Positions 17,073-26,132 of a stretch of 64,000 bases of DNA are shown here, one piece after another. Under the pieces are notes generated by a model. That model was not told the DNA's origin, did no database searches, and saw nothing but the letters and a program-made list of their open reading frames with translations. Source of the stretch: an uncultured Eubacteriales bacterium (GTDB lineage Bacteria > Bacillota > Clostridia > Oscillospirales > CAG-272); contig CAKRMZ010000001.1 of NCBI GenBank assembly GCA_934365155.1, positions 55,050-119,049 on the forward strand, in the 5' to 3' direction. The first letter of the stretch is position 1, and every line of letters starts with the position of its first letter. The position numbers and the translations under genes were made by a program.

Positions 17073-18308
17073 TTAACGGCTTGCTTTTAATTCCGCCGAA
17101 GTATCCCGATATACCCGCGTTACTCTTTTGCCTACCAAACACAAAATTTCATACGGAATTGTTCCGGCAACCGTTGCCAAGGCATCGATCATATGCGGAT
17201 CACTGCCAAAAATCGTTACCGTATCACCGACTTTGACATCCTTTGCAAAATCGGTAATATCAATCATGCACTGATCCATACAAATTCGCCCGATAATCGG
17301 CGCCATATGCCCTTCAACCGAAACAGACGCGCCCCCCATGGAACGAATCAAACCGTCTGCATAACCGACCGGCAGGGTCGCCACCACTGTGTCGCGTGCG
17401 GCACGGAAAGTAGCTCCGTAGCTGACCGTATCTCCTTTGTGAATCTGAAAAATATGAGATACCGTCGTTTTGAAATTCATAACCGGCTCGGTTTCAAGCG
17501 GAGCATCCGGCGTCAGGCATCCGTACAACAACATTCCGAATCGAACCGTATTTTCATACATCATCGTATCCAACAGCACCGCAGGGCTGTTGCACGCATG
17601 GCGATACAAAAAATGAATCCCCCGGGAAGAAAGAGCCGATAACATACCGGTAAACCGCTGATATTGCACAGCCGTCATATCGGATTTTTCATCGTCGGCA
17701 CAGGCAAAATGGGTAAAAATCCCCTCTGCGTCAAATTCCTTCATTTCACACACCGCAGCGACTCGGTCCGCATCATCAAAAGAAAAGCCCAAACGGTTCA
17801 TACCCGTGTTGATTTTCAAATGAATCGGCAGCGGCGTCTGCGCAGCAATATTACCGACCGAGCGAAGACGGGTGATTTCATCACAAAGCTGATGGGCATA
17901 TTCCAATGAAAAAACCGTCTGACTGATATGATATTTATAAAGCAAATCCACATCGGAAGGCAAGGTGTATCCCAAAATCAAAATCGTAACATCCGCATCC
18001 ATTCCCAAAGCACTTCGAAGCTGAATGGCCTCGGTAATGCAGGAAACCCCGAATAACCGTACCCCCTCGCTCCAAAGGGCCTTTGCACACATCACGGCTC
18101 CGTGCCCGTAAGCGTCCGCCTTCAAGATGCACATGGTTTCGCATTGCGGTGAATGCCTTTGAACAAAATCACGGATTCTATGATAATTTCGCCGTAAAGC
18201 GCCAAGATCAATTTCCGCCCAAGTTTTTGTATGCCGCAGAAGATCGGCCTCAAATTCCGGTTCAACCGCAATCGCGGTATCATAAATCAAATGATCCTCC
18301 ATTCGCAT
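17073..18308 (-). CDS. alr: Alanine racemase
   Basis: PLP enzyme producing D-alanine for peptidoglycan. The lysine that binds PLP is in 'CILKADAYGHGAVMCAKAL', and the C-terminal domain contains 'PVGYADGLIRSMGG' (catalytic Tyr region) and 'GRICMDQCMIDITDF'. 411 residues, with about 25 extra N-terminal residues compared with most homologues. Two in-frame ATGs (codons 1 and 3) are possible; AAAGGA is better spaced for the second (18302). Convergent with the SDR gene across a shared terminator. Confidence 0.95.
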   Translation of the reverse strand: MRMEDHLIYDTAIAVEPEFEADLLRHTKTWAEIDLGALRRNYHRIRDFVQRHSPQCETMCILKADAYGHGAVMCAKALWSEGVRLFGVSCITEAIQLRSALGMDADVTILILGYTLPSDVDLLYKYHISQTVFSLEYAHQLCDEITRLRSVGNIAAQTPLPIHLKINTGMNRLGFSFDDADRVAAVCEMKEFDAEGIFTHFACADDEKSDMTAVQYQRFTGMLSALSSRGIHFLYRHACNSPAVLLDTMMYENTVRFGMLLYGCLTPDAPLETEPVMNFKTTVSHIFQIHKGDTVSYGATFRAARDTVVATLPVGYADGLIRSMGGASVSVEGHMAPIIGRICMDQCMIDITDFAKDVKVGDTVTIFGSDPHMIDALATVAGTIPYEILCLVGKRVTRVYRDTSAELKASR

Positions 18309-18389
18309 TCCTTTCCGAGTTCATCAGACTACTATGCTTGATCGGCTCCGTTCCGATCGGCCGGTCTCCGACTTTTCGCACATATTTTC

Positions 18390-18875
18390 TCACTCATAAA
18401 TAAAATCAACTCGGATGCCCTTTTCTTCGTTTTTTAAACAAAGCGGCTTCTTCGTTTCTTTTTCAAAATATAAACTCAAAGAATCTTTTTTCAGGCAATA
18501 CACCTCGATTCCGGATTCCTCTCGTTGCTCACATCGGAATGTTTCATCCGCTTGTAAAAGCAATAGCAAAAGCCAATCCGGGAAGTGTTCTGCATCAAGT
18601 TCCGTCGAAATATCCCCGTTTTTGAGCAAAAGCTTTTCTGCATCAAAATATAAACATACGTCAGCAAGCGTTTCGGGAGTTACAAATGTCAACTCACCCG
18701 ATTGATCCGAATCCATCCGGCAATGTGCACGGAAAGTAATATCCGGCATCGATACCGACACACAAAACTCCGCAGGATACTGCGTTGTTAGCTTAAAATC
18801 GGATGGTTTTATCGGGGTCATTGCACATCCGACAAGCATAAAAAGCAAAAGCATCAAAGCAAAAAATCGTTTCAT
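18390..18875 (-). CDS. Small predicted lipoprotein, unknown function
   Basis: 161 residues from ATG 18875..18873. Residues 1-16 are a signal peptide with lipobox LVGC (Cys17), followed by 'AMTPIKPSDFKLTTQYPAEF' and a beta-rich body. The longest frame starts 20 codons earlier, but AAGGATTTT fits the internal ATG and only that start gives a proper signal peptide. No family recognised. It lies between alr and a membrane-protein gene on the same strand; its link to alr is only positional. Confidence 0.75.
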   Translation of the reverse strand: MKRFFALMLLLFMLVGCAMTPIKPSDFKLTTQYPAEFCVSVSMPDITFRAHCRMDSDQSGELTFVTPETLADVCLYFDAEKLLLKNGDISTELDAEHFPDWLLLLLLQADETFRCEQREESGIEVYCLKKDSLSLYFEKETKKPLCLKNEEKGIRVDFIYE

Positions 18876-18948
18876 ATTTTCAAAATCCTTCCCCATTCTG
18901 TTGATATCAGGATAAGAAAATATACGCGATGTCAATCAAATTAATGCC

Positions 18949-19521
18949 TTATTTTTCTGCAGAAAACGCACTGCGGCGACGGGATTCCAAATATCGGCGC
19001 ATAGCATCGGTCATATCGAAATAAATAAGATACTTTTCGGATTCATCTCCATGATATACCAAAAACCATGTGTTCTCCGAAAGAGGCCCTTGCTGCGCAG
19101 ATGAAAAGTCATAAACAGCTTCAAATTGCTCGTTGGAAAGTCCTGCTGCACGAAGCGGCGAACACATCCCGATACGGTCGATTGCAAGAATGGGAATCTC
19201 CGCTAAATCGCGGCGCCGCCGTTTGCCCAAAATCTTTGCAACGCGGAATTCTCCGGAAAAAAGCGAATATTCAAACTCAATTTGCAGCATTCCGACAGCA
19301 AAAGGAACAAAGAGCAGTAAAATCAATATCCATATCACAAGACTCGCCCAAAGCGATGCAGATAACAAAAACAGTGCCGCTGCGAAAATCGAATCGGCAA
19401 CCAAAAGAAGCAGCCATATAAAAAGGATGTGAACAAAATCCCGAGGCAAGAGCTGTTTACGGACGGTGACTTCCACAAATTGACTGTCAATTGCGTTCAC
19501 TGAAAAATCCCCGCTTTCCAT
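18949..19521 (-). CDS. Two-pass membrane protein, DUF6106-like
   Basis: 190 residues: a short N-terminal region ending 'EVTVRKQLLPRDF', two close hydrophobic helices ('ILFIWLLLLVADSIFAAALFL', read in parts, and 'LVIWILILLLFVPFAVGML'), then a soluble C-terminal domain ('IEFEYSLFSGEFRVAKILGKRRRR...'). This layout, with a basic N-terminus, paired helices and an 'EYEY-x-L-x-x-G-E' strand, resembles DUF6106 proteins common in Clostridia, but I assign it only tentatively. It precedes the lipoprotein gene by about 70 bases. Confidence 0.65.
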   Translation of the reverse strand: MESGDFSVNAIDSQFVEVTVRKQLLPRDFVHILFIWLLLLVADSIFAAALFLLSASLWASLVIWILILLLFVPFAVGMLQIEFEYSLFSGEFRVAKILGKRRRRDLAEIPILAIDRIGMCSPLRAAGLSNEQFEAVYDFSSAQQGPLSENTWFLVYHGDESEKYLIYFDMTDAMRRYLESRRRSAFSAEK

Positions 19522-19615
19522 CCGTTTTTCGCTGATGGCTTTATTGTATCACAGCTTAATCAAAAATGCAATGCGGAGAAAAACGGAATCCAAAAGATTA
19601 AATTCAAATACAACC

Positions 19616-19644
19616 TTGCAAAAAGCGTCCGAAAACGTTATAAT
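19616..19644 (+). promoter_or_regulatory. Promoter of the ACT/PFL operon
   Basis: TTGCAA, a 17-base spacer and a consensus TATAAT lie about 65 bases upstream of the ACT-domain gene. Confidence 0.65.
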
Positions 19645-19707
19645 ATAAAGGATATTCGTGTTTGAATCAAAGTTTTAAAAAACAACGGAAAGCAAAGGGG
19701 TCAACAT

Positions 19708-19977
19708 ATGAAAGCTGTAATCAGTGTTATCGGAAAAGATAATGTCGGAATCGTTGCTTTGGTCAGTGCCAAATGCGCGGAGCTCGGCGCTAATATTATT
19801 GACATTTCTCAAAGTGTCCTCAGTGAATATTTTGCCATGATTATGCTGATTGATATCAAAGCACTGCAGGTAGAATTCACCGAATTTGTTGATACGATGG
19901 ATCAACTCGGCAAAGCAAACAATCTCGAAATTCATGCTATGCATGAGGACATCTTCAATTCCATGCATAAAATCTGA
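19708..19977 (+). CDS. ACT domain protein (UPF0237 type)
   Basis: An 89-residue single ACT domain ('[36 protein letters not shown]' in parts), the ligand-binding fold that senses amino acids. Proteins of this type are almost always encoded directly before a PFL/UPF0210 gene, as here (13-base gap). The Gly and Asn residues of the ligand loop (G-K-D-N-V-G-I-V) are conserved. It probably binds a small molecule and acts with its neighbour; neither function is established. Confidence 0.92.
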   Translation: MKAVISVIGKDNVGIVALVSAKCAELGANIIDISQSVLSEYFAMIMLIDIKALQVEFTEFVDTMDQLGKANNLEIHAMHEDIFNSMHKI

Positions 19978-19990
19978 AAGTAGGTACACC

Positions 19991-21349
19991 ATGCTCAATC
20001 GAAATGATATTTTAGAAACCATCAATATGATTCGAGACGAAAACCTCGATATTCGCACAATCACCATGGGCATTTCGCTCTATGATTGCCAAAGTGACGA
20101 TATAGACCGGCTGTGTACCAAAATCTACGATAAAATTACACATACCGCAAAAGATTTAGTCCGCTGCGGCGAAGAAATTGAAAAAACATACGGCATTCCG
20201 ATTATCAACAAACGTGTTTCCATCACTCCCGTTTCGCTGATCGCCGGATGTGCGGATCAAAACGGCATGATTCGGATTGCAAAAACCTTAGACCGTGCCG
20301 CAGAGGTTTTGGGAATCAATTTTATCGGCGGCTATACCGCTCTGGTTCATAAAGCAATGACCAACATCGACCGCCGCTTGATCGCAAGCATCCCGGAAGC
20401 ACTTTCACAAACGGAACGTCTGTGTTCCTCCGTAAATGTCGGAACCAGCAAAAGCGGTATCAATATGGACGCCATTCGCTTAATGGGGCATGCCATTAAG
20501 GAAGCCGCCTATATCACCCGCGAAACCGATTCCTCCGCATGCTCCAAACTGGTCGTATTTGCCAATGCACCGGAGGATAACCCCTTTATGGCCGGCGCCT
20601 TTCACGGTGTCGGAGAAGGAGAAAGTGTGATTAACGTGGGCGTATCCGGTCCGGGAGTCGTGGCAAACGCCATTAAAAAGGCCGGAGATTGCGATTTGGG
20701 AGCGCTTTCGGACGTGATTAAAAAAACCGCTTTCAAAATTACACGCATGGGGCAGTTGGTTGCGAAAGAGGCTTCCAAGAGACTCGGTGTTCCCTTCGGC
20801 ATTGTTGATTTATCCTTAGCGCCGACTCCTGCAATCGGAGACTCCGTTGCATTGGTGTTAGAGAATATGGGACTTGAAAAATGCGGCACTCACGGCACGA
20901 CCGCTGCATTGGCCATGCTCAACGACGCAGTAAAAAAAGGCGGCATCATGGCATCCTCCTATGTCGGCGGTTTATCCGGTGCCTTTATTCCCGTATCCGA
21001 AGATGCGGGCATGATCGCGGCAGCGGAATGCGGAGCGCTTACCATTGAAAAATTAGAAGCAATGACCGCCGTTTGCTCGGTCGGTCTTGACATGATTGCC
21101 GTTCCCGGAGATACCAGTGAAGAAACCATATGCGGCATTATCGCCGATGAAATTGCAATCGGTGTAATCAATAACAAAACAACGGCTGTCCGCATTATTC
21201 CCGCTTACGGCAAAAAACCCGGCGACTATGTCAACTTCGGAGGGCTGTTGGGATTTGCCCCCATTATGAAGCTTAATAATTTTTCCTGTGCCGAACTGAT
21301 TCACCGCGGCGGACAAATTCCCGCTCCGGTACACAGCTTTAAAAACTAA
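19991..21349 (+). CDS. PFL family protein (UPF0210/DUF711)
   Basis: A 452-residue cytoplasmic protein of the PFL/DUF711 family, distantly related to the glycyl-radical (pyruvate formate-lyase-like) barrel. Recognisable stretches are '[22 protein letters not shown]' (in parts), '[13 protein letters not shown]' and '[20 protein letters not shown]'. I place the start at ATG 19991 after the ACT gene stop; the longer open frame beginning at 19886 overlaps the ACT gene in another register and is not used. No glycyl-radical motif is evident. It forms a conserved two-gene unit with the ACT protein, ending in a strong terminator. Confidence 0.92.
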   Translation: MLNRNDILETINMIRDENLDIRTITMGISLYDCQSDDIDRLCTKIYDKITHTAKDLVRCGEEIEKTYGIPIINKRVSITPVSLIAGCADQNGMIRIAKTLDRAAEVLGINFIGGYTALVHKAMTNIDRRLIASIPEALSQTERLCSSVNVGTSKSGINMDAIRLMGHAIKEAAYITRETDSSACSKLVVFANAPEDNPFMAGAFHGVGEGESVINVGVSGPGVVANAIKKAGDCDLGALSDVIKKTAFKITRMGQLVAKEASKRLGVPFGIVDLSLAPTPAIGDSVALVLENMGLEKCGTHGTTAALAMLNDAVKKGGIMASSYVGGLSGAFIPVSEDAGMIAAAECGALTIEKLEAMTAVCSVGLDMIAVPGDTSEETICGIIADEIAIGVINNKTTAVRIIPAYGKKPGDYVNFGGLLGFAPIMKLNNFSCAELIHRGGQIPAPVHSFKN

Positions 21350-21382
21350 AATCCCTTTAACATTTAATCCAAACGAACAACA

Positions 21383-21426
21383 AAAAAAGTTCCCCATGCA
21401 GGATATCCTGCATGGGGAACTTTTTT
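21383..21426. terminator. Perfect bidirectional terminator
   Basis: A 44-bp perfect palindrome: AAAAAAGTTCCCCATGCAGG plus two bases and its reverse complement. The centre is at 21404/21405. It serves the plus-strand PFL gene and the converging minus-strand DUF4367 gene. Confidence 0.9.
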
Positions 21427-21517
21427 GTCGCTTGCCTGCGCAAAAAACTCAAGTCTCACTCATTTCTTGACGGCAGTTATACCGGCCAAAAATGCTTCTT
21501 ATGCAAAAACAATTCGG

Positions 21518-22228
21518 CTATTTTATATTTTCGGAAATCTTGATTAATTCATCTCTGCCGACAAGGCCATCGACACAAAACGTATTGTCTCCGTCTGTCC
21601 ACACGATGGTTCCGCTGGGGTATTCCTCATTATATAACAGATACGCTTTTTGATCGCCTAATAAAATTTCCTCATACTTGTTATGCTCGATATCCACCAT
21701 GAATGCGGAATCACCGAATTTTGATATTTCTATCACTAAATAGTTGTCTTCGGCATCGGTATAAGCATAGTATCTGAAATTAATTTTTTCAATGCTTTCC
21801 GTCAGGACAAACGAGTTCGGAATGTATCCGATATGATACGAATCGGCGGATCTTGCTCCCTTTGTGTCATGGGTTCCGCCGGAAAAATTAAAATCAAACC
21901 GAACGTACTTTTCAAACCATTCAATAACGGTATCTTTAATGGCTGCCCGTACTTTGGTGCTTGTCGACAATAGGCAAAATGAAAGGGACACAAAAACAAG
22001 AAAAACAATTGCTGCCCTCTGTGCATAAATCATCGTCAATGAGCGGTGTCGATTGCACTTTCTTTCTTTTATTCTGCGGTTTATCCATTTTTCTTCTTTC
22101 TTCGGCAAAGGAAATCTTTCGGCTAATTCTGCATCAGACGGGATTTTTTCGGTCTCCTCCTCCATATACTCAAAAAAAGCACTGCCGAGCATTGCTTCAA
22201 AAATGCTGTCGTTTATGCTCTTAGTCAT
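21518..22228 (-). CDS. Probable anti-sigma factor, DUF4367 protein
   Basis: 236 residues: a cytoplasmic N-terminal region (~1-75), one membrane helix ('AAIVFLVFVSLSFCLLS'), and an extracellular domain with the DUF4367-like 'SYHIGYIPNSFVLTESIEKIN' (in parts) and 'YNEEYPSGTIVWTDGDNTF'. A single-pass protein encoded immediately after a sigma factor gene with an 8-base overlap is the usual anti-sigma arrangement. The external domain probably senses an envelope signal. Family function is inferred from context. Confidence 0.85.
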   Translation of the reverse strand: MTKSINDSIFEAMLGSAFFEYMEEETEKIPSDAELAERFPLPKKEEKWINRRIKERKCNRHRSLTMIYAQRAAIVFLVFVSLSFCLLSTSTKVRAAIKDTVIEWFEKYVRFDFNFSGGTHDTKGARSADSYHIGYIPNSFVLTESIEKINFRYYAYTDAEDNYLVIEISKFGDSAFMVDIEHNKYEEILLGDQKAYLLYNEEYPSGTIVWTDGDNTFCVDGLVGRDELIKISENIK

Positions 22229-22772
22229 GAAGATTCTCCTTTCTGATCGCTTCCCGTAATATTTGTTTTCCTCTGAAGATTCTAAGGCTTACCGTTTTGG
22301 GCGGCAGATCGAGCAGCAAAGCGATTTCTCTTTCTTTGAGTTCATTTACATATTTCAGCAGACACACGTCACGATATATGTCATCCAGCGACCGTATTTT
22401 ATCCAATATCAAATGATAGACCTCTTGATTTAACACGATATCGTCCGGATCCAAAGCCTCACACTGGTTATTCATGATTTCCTCATTGAATTCAGCGTTG
22501 TTGTTCTTTTGAGAGCGTATAAAGTCAATCGCTTTGTTCTTTGCGATGATTCCGCATAAATTTTTGACCCGTTTTTCCTCCGCAATATCAATAATGTCAA
22601 GATTCTCAATGATTTTCAACATCGAATTGTGTACTACATCCTCAACATCATATTCATTACCGAGATACTGTTTTGCCATGTAACACATAAACGAATAACA
22701 CTTCTCGTAAATGAAGGTAACTTTTTCTTTTTCTTTCTCGGTTTCGACAATGGATAAATATAATGAAATCAA
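22221..22772 (-). CDS. RNA polymerase sigma factor, ECF/sigma-70 family
   Basis: 183 residues. Region 2 is 'MAKQYLGNEYDVEDVVHNSMLKIIENLD' (in parts) followed by 'IAKNKAIDFIRSQ'; region 4 is 'LDDIYRDVCLLKYVNELKEREIALLLDLPPKTVSLRIFRGKQIL' (in parts), a sigma70_r4_2 helix-turn-helix. Its start overlaps the upstream XRE gene by 4 bases and its end overlaps the anti-sigma gene by 8, so the three form a tightly coupled operon. The regulon may include the divergent lipoprotein genes; the sequence does not prove this. Confidence 0.92.
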   Translation of the reverse strand: MISLYLSIVETEKEKEKVTFIYEKCYSFMCYMAKQYLGNEYDVEDVVHNSMLKIIENLDIIDIAEEKRVKNLCGIIAKNKAIDFIRSQKNNNAEFNEEIMNNQCEALDPDDIVLNQEVYHLILDKIRSLDDIYRDVCLLKYVNELKEREIALLLDLPPKTVSLRIFRGKQILREAIRKENLHD

Positions 22773-23137
22773 TTTATTCTCCTCAATGAATCCTTATCAT
22801 AAAAACCGTCCGTCATTTTGCGGACAAAACGCATGGTTTCCATCATGGTATAGAGCTCGCGCGGCGAGCATCCGTCCAGCAAATCGGCAATTTCTTGCTT
22901 CAAAATAGGAGCCGAAGACTGTACATTGGCACCTAAAAGATAATCCACTGTAGTGTCAAGCGCATTGGCAATATCAATGATGACCGGTAAACTCAGTTTT
23001 GTCGTCCCTGTTTCAATATGACTCATATGCGTTTTTGATATGTTGGCGGCATCACTCAGATTATCCTGCGTCCAGTGCTTTTCCTTTCTGAGGGCCCGTA
23101 TTCTTTTTCCGATTGCAATGTAATCGATTTCCATCAT
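22769..23137 (-). CDS. XRE-family transcriptional regulator
   Basis: 122 residues. Residues ~5-65 are a Cro/C1-type helix-turn-helix ('IGKRIRALRKEKHWTQDNLSDAANISKTHMSHIETG' in parts), and the C-terminal half is a helical tail probably for dimerisation. The gene is first of the XRE-sigma-anti-sigma operon. Two adjacent ATG codons are possible starts; AAAGGTGGGG is upstream of both. A long perfect palindrome lies 38 bases before the start and is a candidate operator. Confidence 0.92.
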   Translation of the reverse strand: MMEIDYIAIGKRIRALRKEKHWTQDNLSDAANISKTHMSHIETGTTKLSLPVIIDIANALDTTVDYLLGANVQSSAPILKQEIADLLDGCSPRELYTMMETMRFVRKMTDGFYDKDSLRRIN

Positions 23138-23174
23138 TCACCCCACCTTTAATTGTATTGTATAGGCATTATAT

Positions 23175-23229
23175 CCATATATAAATATTGTACATAGGCA
23201 CAATGCCTATGTACAATATTTATATATGG
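23175..23229. repeat. Perfect 26-bp inverted repeat in a divergent promoter region
   Basis: Left arm 23175-23200 begins CCATATATAAATATTGTACA and ends TAGGCA; the right arm 23204-23229 is its exact reverse complement; the loop is CAA. A third partial copy of the arm's core (TTGTATAGGCATTAT, against TTGTACATAGGCATTGT in the arm) lies at about 23157-23172, nearer the XRE gene. No T-run follows on either side, so it is not an ordinary terminator. It lies between the XRE operon and the divergent lipoprotein genes. The rest of the 328-base gap shows no convincing element apart from the AGGAGG of the plus-strand gene. Confidence 0.85.
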
Positions 23230-23465
23230 AATTTACAGAAAATTCATAAAAAAGCCTGTAGTAAAGCAGTTTGGCTCCCCGTATATACTGATGTACAAAA
23301 CATTTCGGGTATACACAAAAAGACATGCAGCACTTGTTTCCTTCGAACCGTTAACCATTCAAAATATCAATACAAAATGACATCGGCATAACTCTTGTTT
23401 AATACAATTGATGCTCCTTGTTGATCGAGAACCCATTAAAATCCATCAAATTCAGGAGGTTTTTC

Positions 23466-24182
23466 ATGAAAAAAACTGTTATCACGCTTCTCTCGGCAGC
23501 CATAATTTTGACTTCGCTCACATCATGCACTTTAGTATTTGATTCCATAGGCATCCTTAAAAATACTGAAACCGATGTGAATTCCGACAGCCGCCCGAAA
23601 GAAACCGAAGCGCCGGCCTCCGCAAACGCTTATACAAACCAAACAGACATTGAATCATATATGCATTATTTGGTGAGTTATTTTCACGAGCCGTATCAGC
23701 AAGGGGATGATATCTCAAAAAACAATCTTTTGTATTTAAGCTTTCTCTTTTGTTTTGCCAATAAGGATTCGCTGGATTTTGTTAAAACAAATGAAGAAAA
23801 ACGATCCATGAGGATTCCGGGAGAAGAACTGGAACGGATCGCCGGAAACCTGATCTCCCATTCAGGCGATCTTTCAGTATACCGCTTATCGATGGAAAAC
23901 TCGTCCGATTTCTATTCCGAAGAAACAGACACCTATATTGTAAGCTATGCGCGCGGCTATTGGAACGGAGATCCGTATTATCTCAGTTTTGACGAAAGCG
24001 GAAAAATTAAAAAGCCGCAGATTACCGAAACCGCCACAGAAATCAGCGTAATCGTGGAAATATGCTACGCTCCCAATTTGGGTATATATAGAAACGCCCG
24101 AAAAGCGGAATACAAATTCGATAAGGTTATTGACGGCGATTCCTTATTTTACCGTCTGTCAAGCGTGAAGGAGCTATCATGA
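23466..24182 (+). CDS. Predicted lipoprotein, unknown function
   Basis: 238 residues from ATG 23466, chosen because AGGAGG lies upstream and the protein then starts with a proper signal (MKKTVITLLSAAIILTSLTSC, read as signal 1-20 plus Cys21). The longer frame from 23418 lacks these features. After a Ser/Thr/Glu-rich linker comes a domain containing 'YVSYARGYWNGDPYYLSFDESG'-like strands with no recognised family. It overlaps the next gene by 4 bases (ATGA) and is divergent from the XRE-sigma operon. Confidence 0.8.
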   Translation: MKKTVITLLSAAIILTSLTSCTLVFDSIGILKNTETDVNSDSRPKETEAPASANAYTNQTDIESYMHYLVSYFHEPYQQGDDISKNNLLYLSFLFCFANKDSLDFVKTNEEKRSMRIPGEELERIAGNLISHSGDLSVYRLSMENSSDFYSEETDTYIVSYARGYWNGDPYYLSFDESGKIKKPQITETATEISVIVEICYAPNLGIYRNARKAEYKFDKVIDGDSLFYRLSSVKELS

Positions 24183-25336
24183 AAAAAGCTCTTTGCACCG
24201 TTCTGATTTTACTTCAGTTTGCATTCGTGTCCTGCAATGGTCTGCCCGACAGCCGTATTCCGACAGAAAGTTTCGACACCGCGTTGATATCGCCGACCCA
24301 TCATCCCCTCTCCGAAAATAATCAAAGCGCCGAAACGATTGAAACGGTCCCTTACCCCAATCCGCAGAGCGTTTCGGCATATGAAACGCTCACCGATGAC
24401 CAAAAAATGGCGTACGATGCTATCGAGGATGCGCTTTACAGGGCAATAAACGGCTCGTTTCCAGTCGGTTGGAGATATCGGCTCGAACGCAGAATATCAT
24501 GGTACGATTTTATGCTTGCTTACAAAATCATTGCCGCAAATTATACTGCCTTAGAAGAAATACTGACAAATTTCTTTGCGCAGGACAGCCTTGGAACACA
24601 GGAATATGCCAACGAAATCTTATTTTTTGACGATGGTTTTGTAAGCGATTTCTGCCAAGTGGATCCCAAACTTTGCAAAGCCGCCGATGATATTCTAAAC
24701 AGCCTGACCTATGACGGAACAGAGCCCGGAAAGGCCTTTGCCATCGCAAAATGGCTTGTCGACAATGTGGCATATCCCTCCGATTATAAGCAACGGTCCT
24801 CAGACAGTTGGCTTATAAGTGCTTCCGGACCGATCTTGAAAAAAGAAGCCGTCGGTGACGGGTACGCAAAGGCATACGATTTTCTCTGCAAGAAAGCCGG
24901 ACTTCAAACAATCTATGTAATTTCATTCAAGCAAATGCACGCTTGGAATATGATTTGCATCGACAACGTCTGGTATCACATCGATACCGCATGGATGCAG
25001 GGCAGCGATTCTTTTAGAAATTTTATGATGAGTGACAAAGAGTGCTACCGTTTCCACGAAGAAGCCGAATATTATTCCATCCCCCGAACACTGGAAAAGA
25101 TCATTCCCGAGGCACCGTATTATTCTTCCTACGGCCGTTTTGTTTTTGATACTGCCGATGATGCGTTTGACTATCTTTTTCAAAATAAACTCCCGGATAA
25201 TTCCTTGCTTTGTTTTTCGTCTGCAGACGAAAAACAGAATTTTTTGGATTACAACCATAAATATATAAGCACCTACGACAGCTACCTTTCCGTCGGCTCT
25301 TTGAGTGACGACATTGCCGTCATATCATATCAATGA
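24179..25336 (+). CDS. Transglutaminase-like lipoprotein lacking the catalytic cysteine
   Basis: 385 residues. Signal peptide with lipobox FVSC (Cys19). The central/C-terminal region matches the transglutaminase-core pattern: 'GDGYAKAYDFLCKKAGL', then 'MHAWNMICIDNVWYHIDTAW', with His254 and Asp269 in the expected places. In clostridial homologues the catalytic Cys precedes the GYA element (G-V-C-x-G-Y-A); here the position is Gly226 (A-V-G-D-G-Y-A). The enzyme is therefore probably inactive as a protease or transglutaminase and may act as a binding domain. Tightly coupled with the preceding lipoprotein gene. Confidence 0.82.
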   Translation: MKKALCTVLILLQFAFVSCNGLPDSRIPTESFDTALISPTHHPLSENNQSAETIETVPYPNPQSVSAYETLTDDQKMAYDAIEDALYRAINGSFPVGWRYRLERRISWYDFMLAYKIIAANYTALEEILTNFFAQDSLGTQEYANEILFFDDGFVSDFCQVDPKLCKAADDILNSLTYDGTEPGKAFAIAKWLVDNVAYPSDYKQRSSDSWLISASGPILKKEAVGDGYAKAYDFLCKKAGLQTIYVISFKQMHAWNMICIDNVWYHIDTAWMQGSDSFRNFMMSDKECYRFHEEAEYYSIPRTLEKIIPEAPYYSSYGRFVFDTADDAFDYLFQNKLPDNSLLCFSSADEKQNFLDYNHKYISTYDSYLSVGSLSDDIAVISYQ

Positions 25337-25394
25337 TTTTCGTCGTCAATAACAATGCGCCCCATAGGGGAAAAAGCGGACAGGCAACAAACAA

Positions 25395-25434
25395 AAAATG
25401 CTCCCGACGCAGATATCTGTGTCAGGAGCATTTT
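25395..25434. terminator. Bidirectional terminator between the transglutaminase-like and CarD-like genes
   Basis: AAAATGCTCC and GGAGCATTTT close an almost continuous 20-bp stem centred on GATATC, with two imperfect positions. It ends both converging transcription units. Confidence 0.78.
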
Positions 25435-25487
25435 GGCATTGATTTCAAAAGTGCGCTGCAATTCACGCACGATTGATCTTGTATTTT

Positions 25488-26018
25488 TCAAACGGATTCT
25501 TTTTCGACTTTGCTTTCACCGGGCTGAATTTTTTTCATAATAAAGGGAATCACTTCATCCAACTGGATATCCAATACATAGGCAAATTCCTGATGCAACA
25601 AACGCTCCGCATCGTGCAATATCTTCTCGTCAGCCGCTCTCAGTTTCTTCCCCGCAAGGCTTCTCTCCTCCTGCTTTTTATGGATATTCCGAATCATCTG
25701 TATTACTTGTGTCGGGTCTCCGTCGCGCAAAATGCGCACAAAACAGTCTTGCCGCTCCTTATCATTTTCAATCCATGACGAATCCTTTTGCGTCAGCTGA
25801 TCCAGTTCATTATAAATCTCCGGCACAGACAGCAATTTTCTCAGCTTGACCTTTTCGCTGTTTACCGGAACATAAGAAAGCGAATTTTTCCCCTCATAAT
25901 AGGGTCTTAGCACATAATACCATTGCTTCTCGGAAAAAGCAAATTCCTCCTGACGAATATCAATAATTTGACATACCCCTAAGTTTTGATGCATCACCAT
26001 ATGATTTACCGAATACAA
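25488..26018 (-). CDS. CarD family transcriptional regulator
   Basis: 176 residues. The N-terminal ~65 residues form the CarD/CdnL RNA-polymerase-interaction domain ('YSVNHMVMHQNLGVCQIIDI' in part, 'YVLRPYYEGKNSLSYVPVNSEKVKLRKL'), and the C-terminal part is helical ('YNELDQLTQKDSSWIENDKERQ'). Members bind the RNA polymerase beta subunit and stabilise open complexes. It is monocistronic. A consensus-like TATAAT and a TA-repeat tract lie upstream on the minus strand. Confidence 0.9.
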   Translation of the reverse strand: MYSVNHMVMHQNLGVCQIIDIRQEEFAFSEKQWYYVLRPYYEGKNSLSYVPVNSEKVKLRKLLSVPEIYNELDQLTQKDSSWIENDKERQDCFVRILRDGDPTQVIQMIRNIHKKQEERSLAGKKLRAADEKILHDAERLLHQEFAYVLDIQLDEVIPFIMKKIQPGESKVEKESV

Positions 26019-26132
26019 TCACTGCCCCTCCTTTTACAAAAGTAAACAACGTATAGATGCCGAATCCACAAGAATTTTATAAGAAGCAAACTACATGTTG
26101 ACTCTGTTTATATATATATATATTATATCATA

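Noticed and set aside
19886..19990. N-terminal extension of the PFL protein overlapping the ACT gene
   Set aside because: The overlap reads the ACT gene out of frame; the ATG at 19991 after the ACT stop gives the normal family length.
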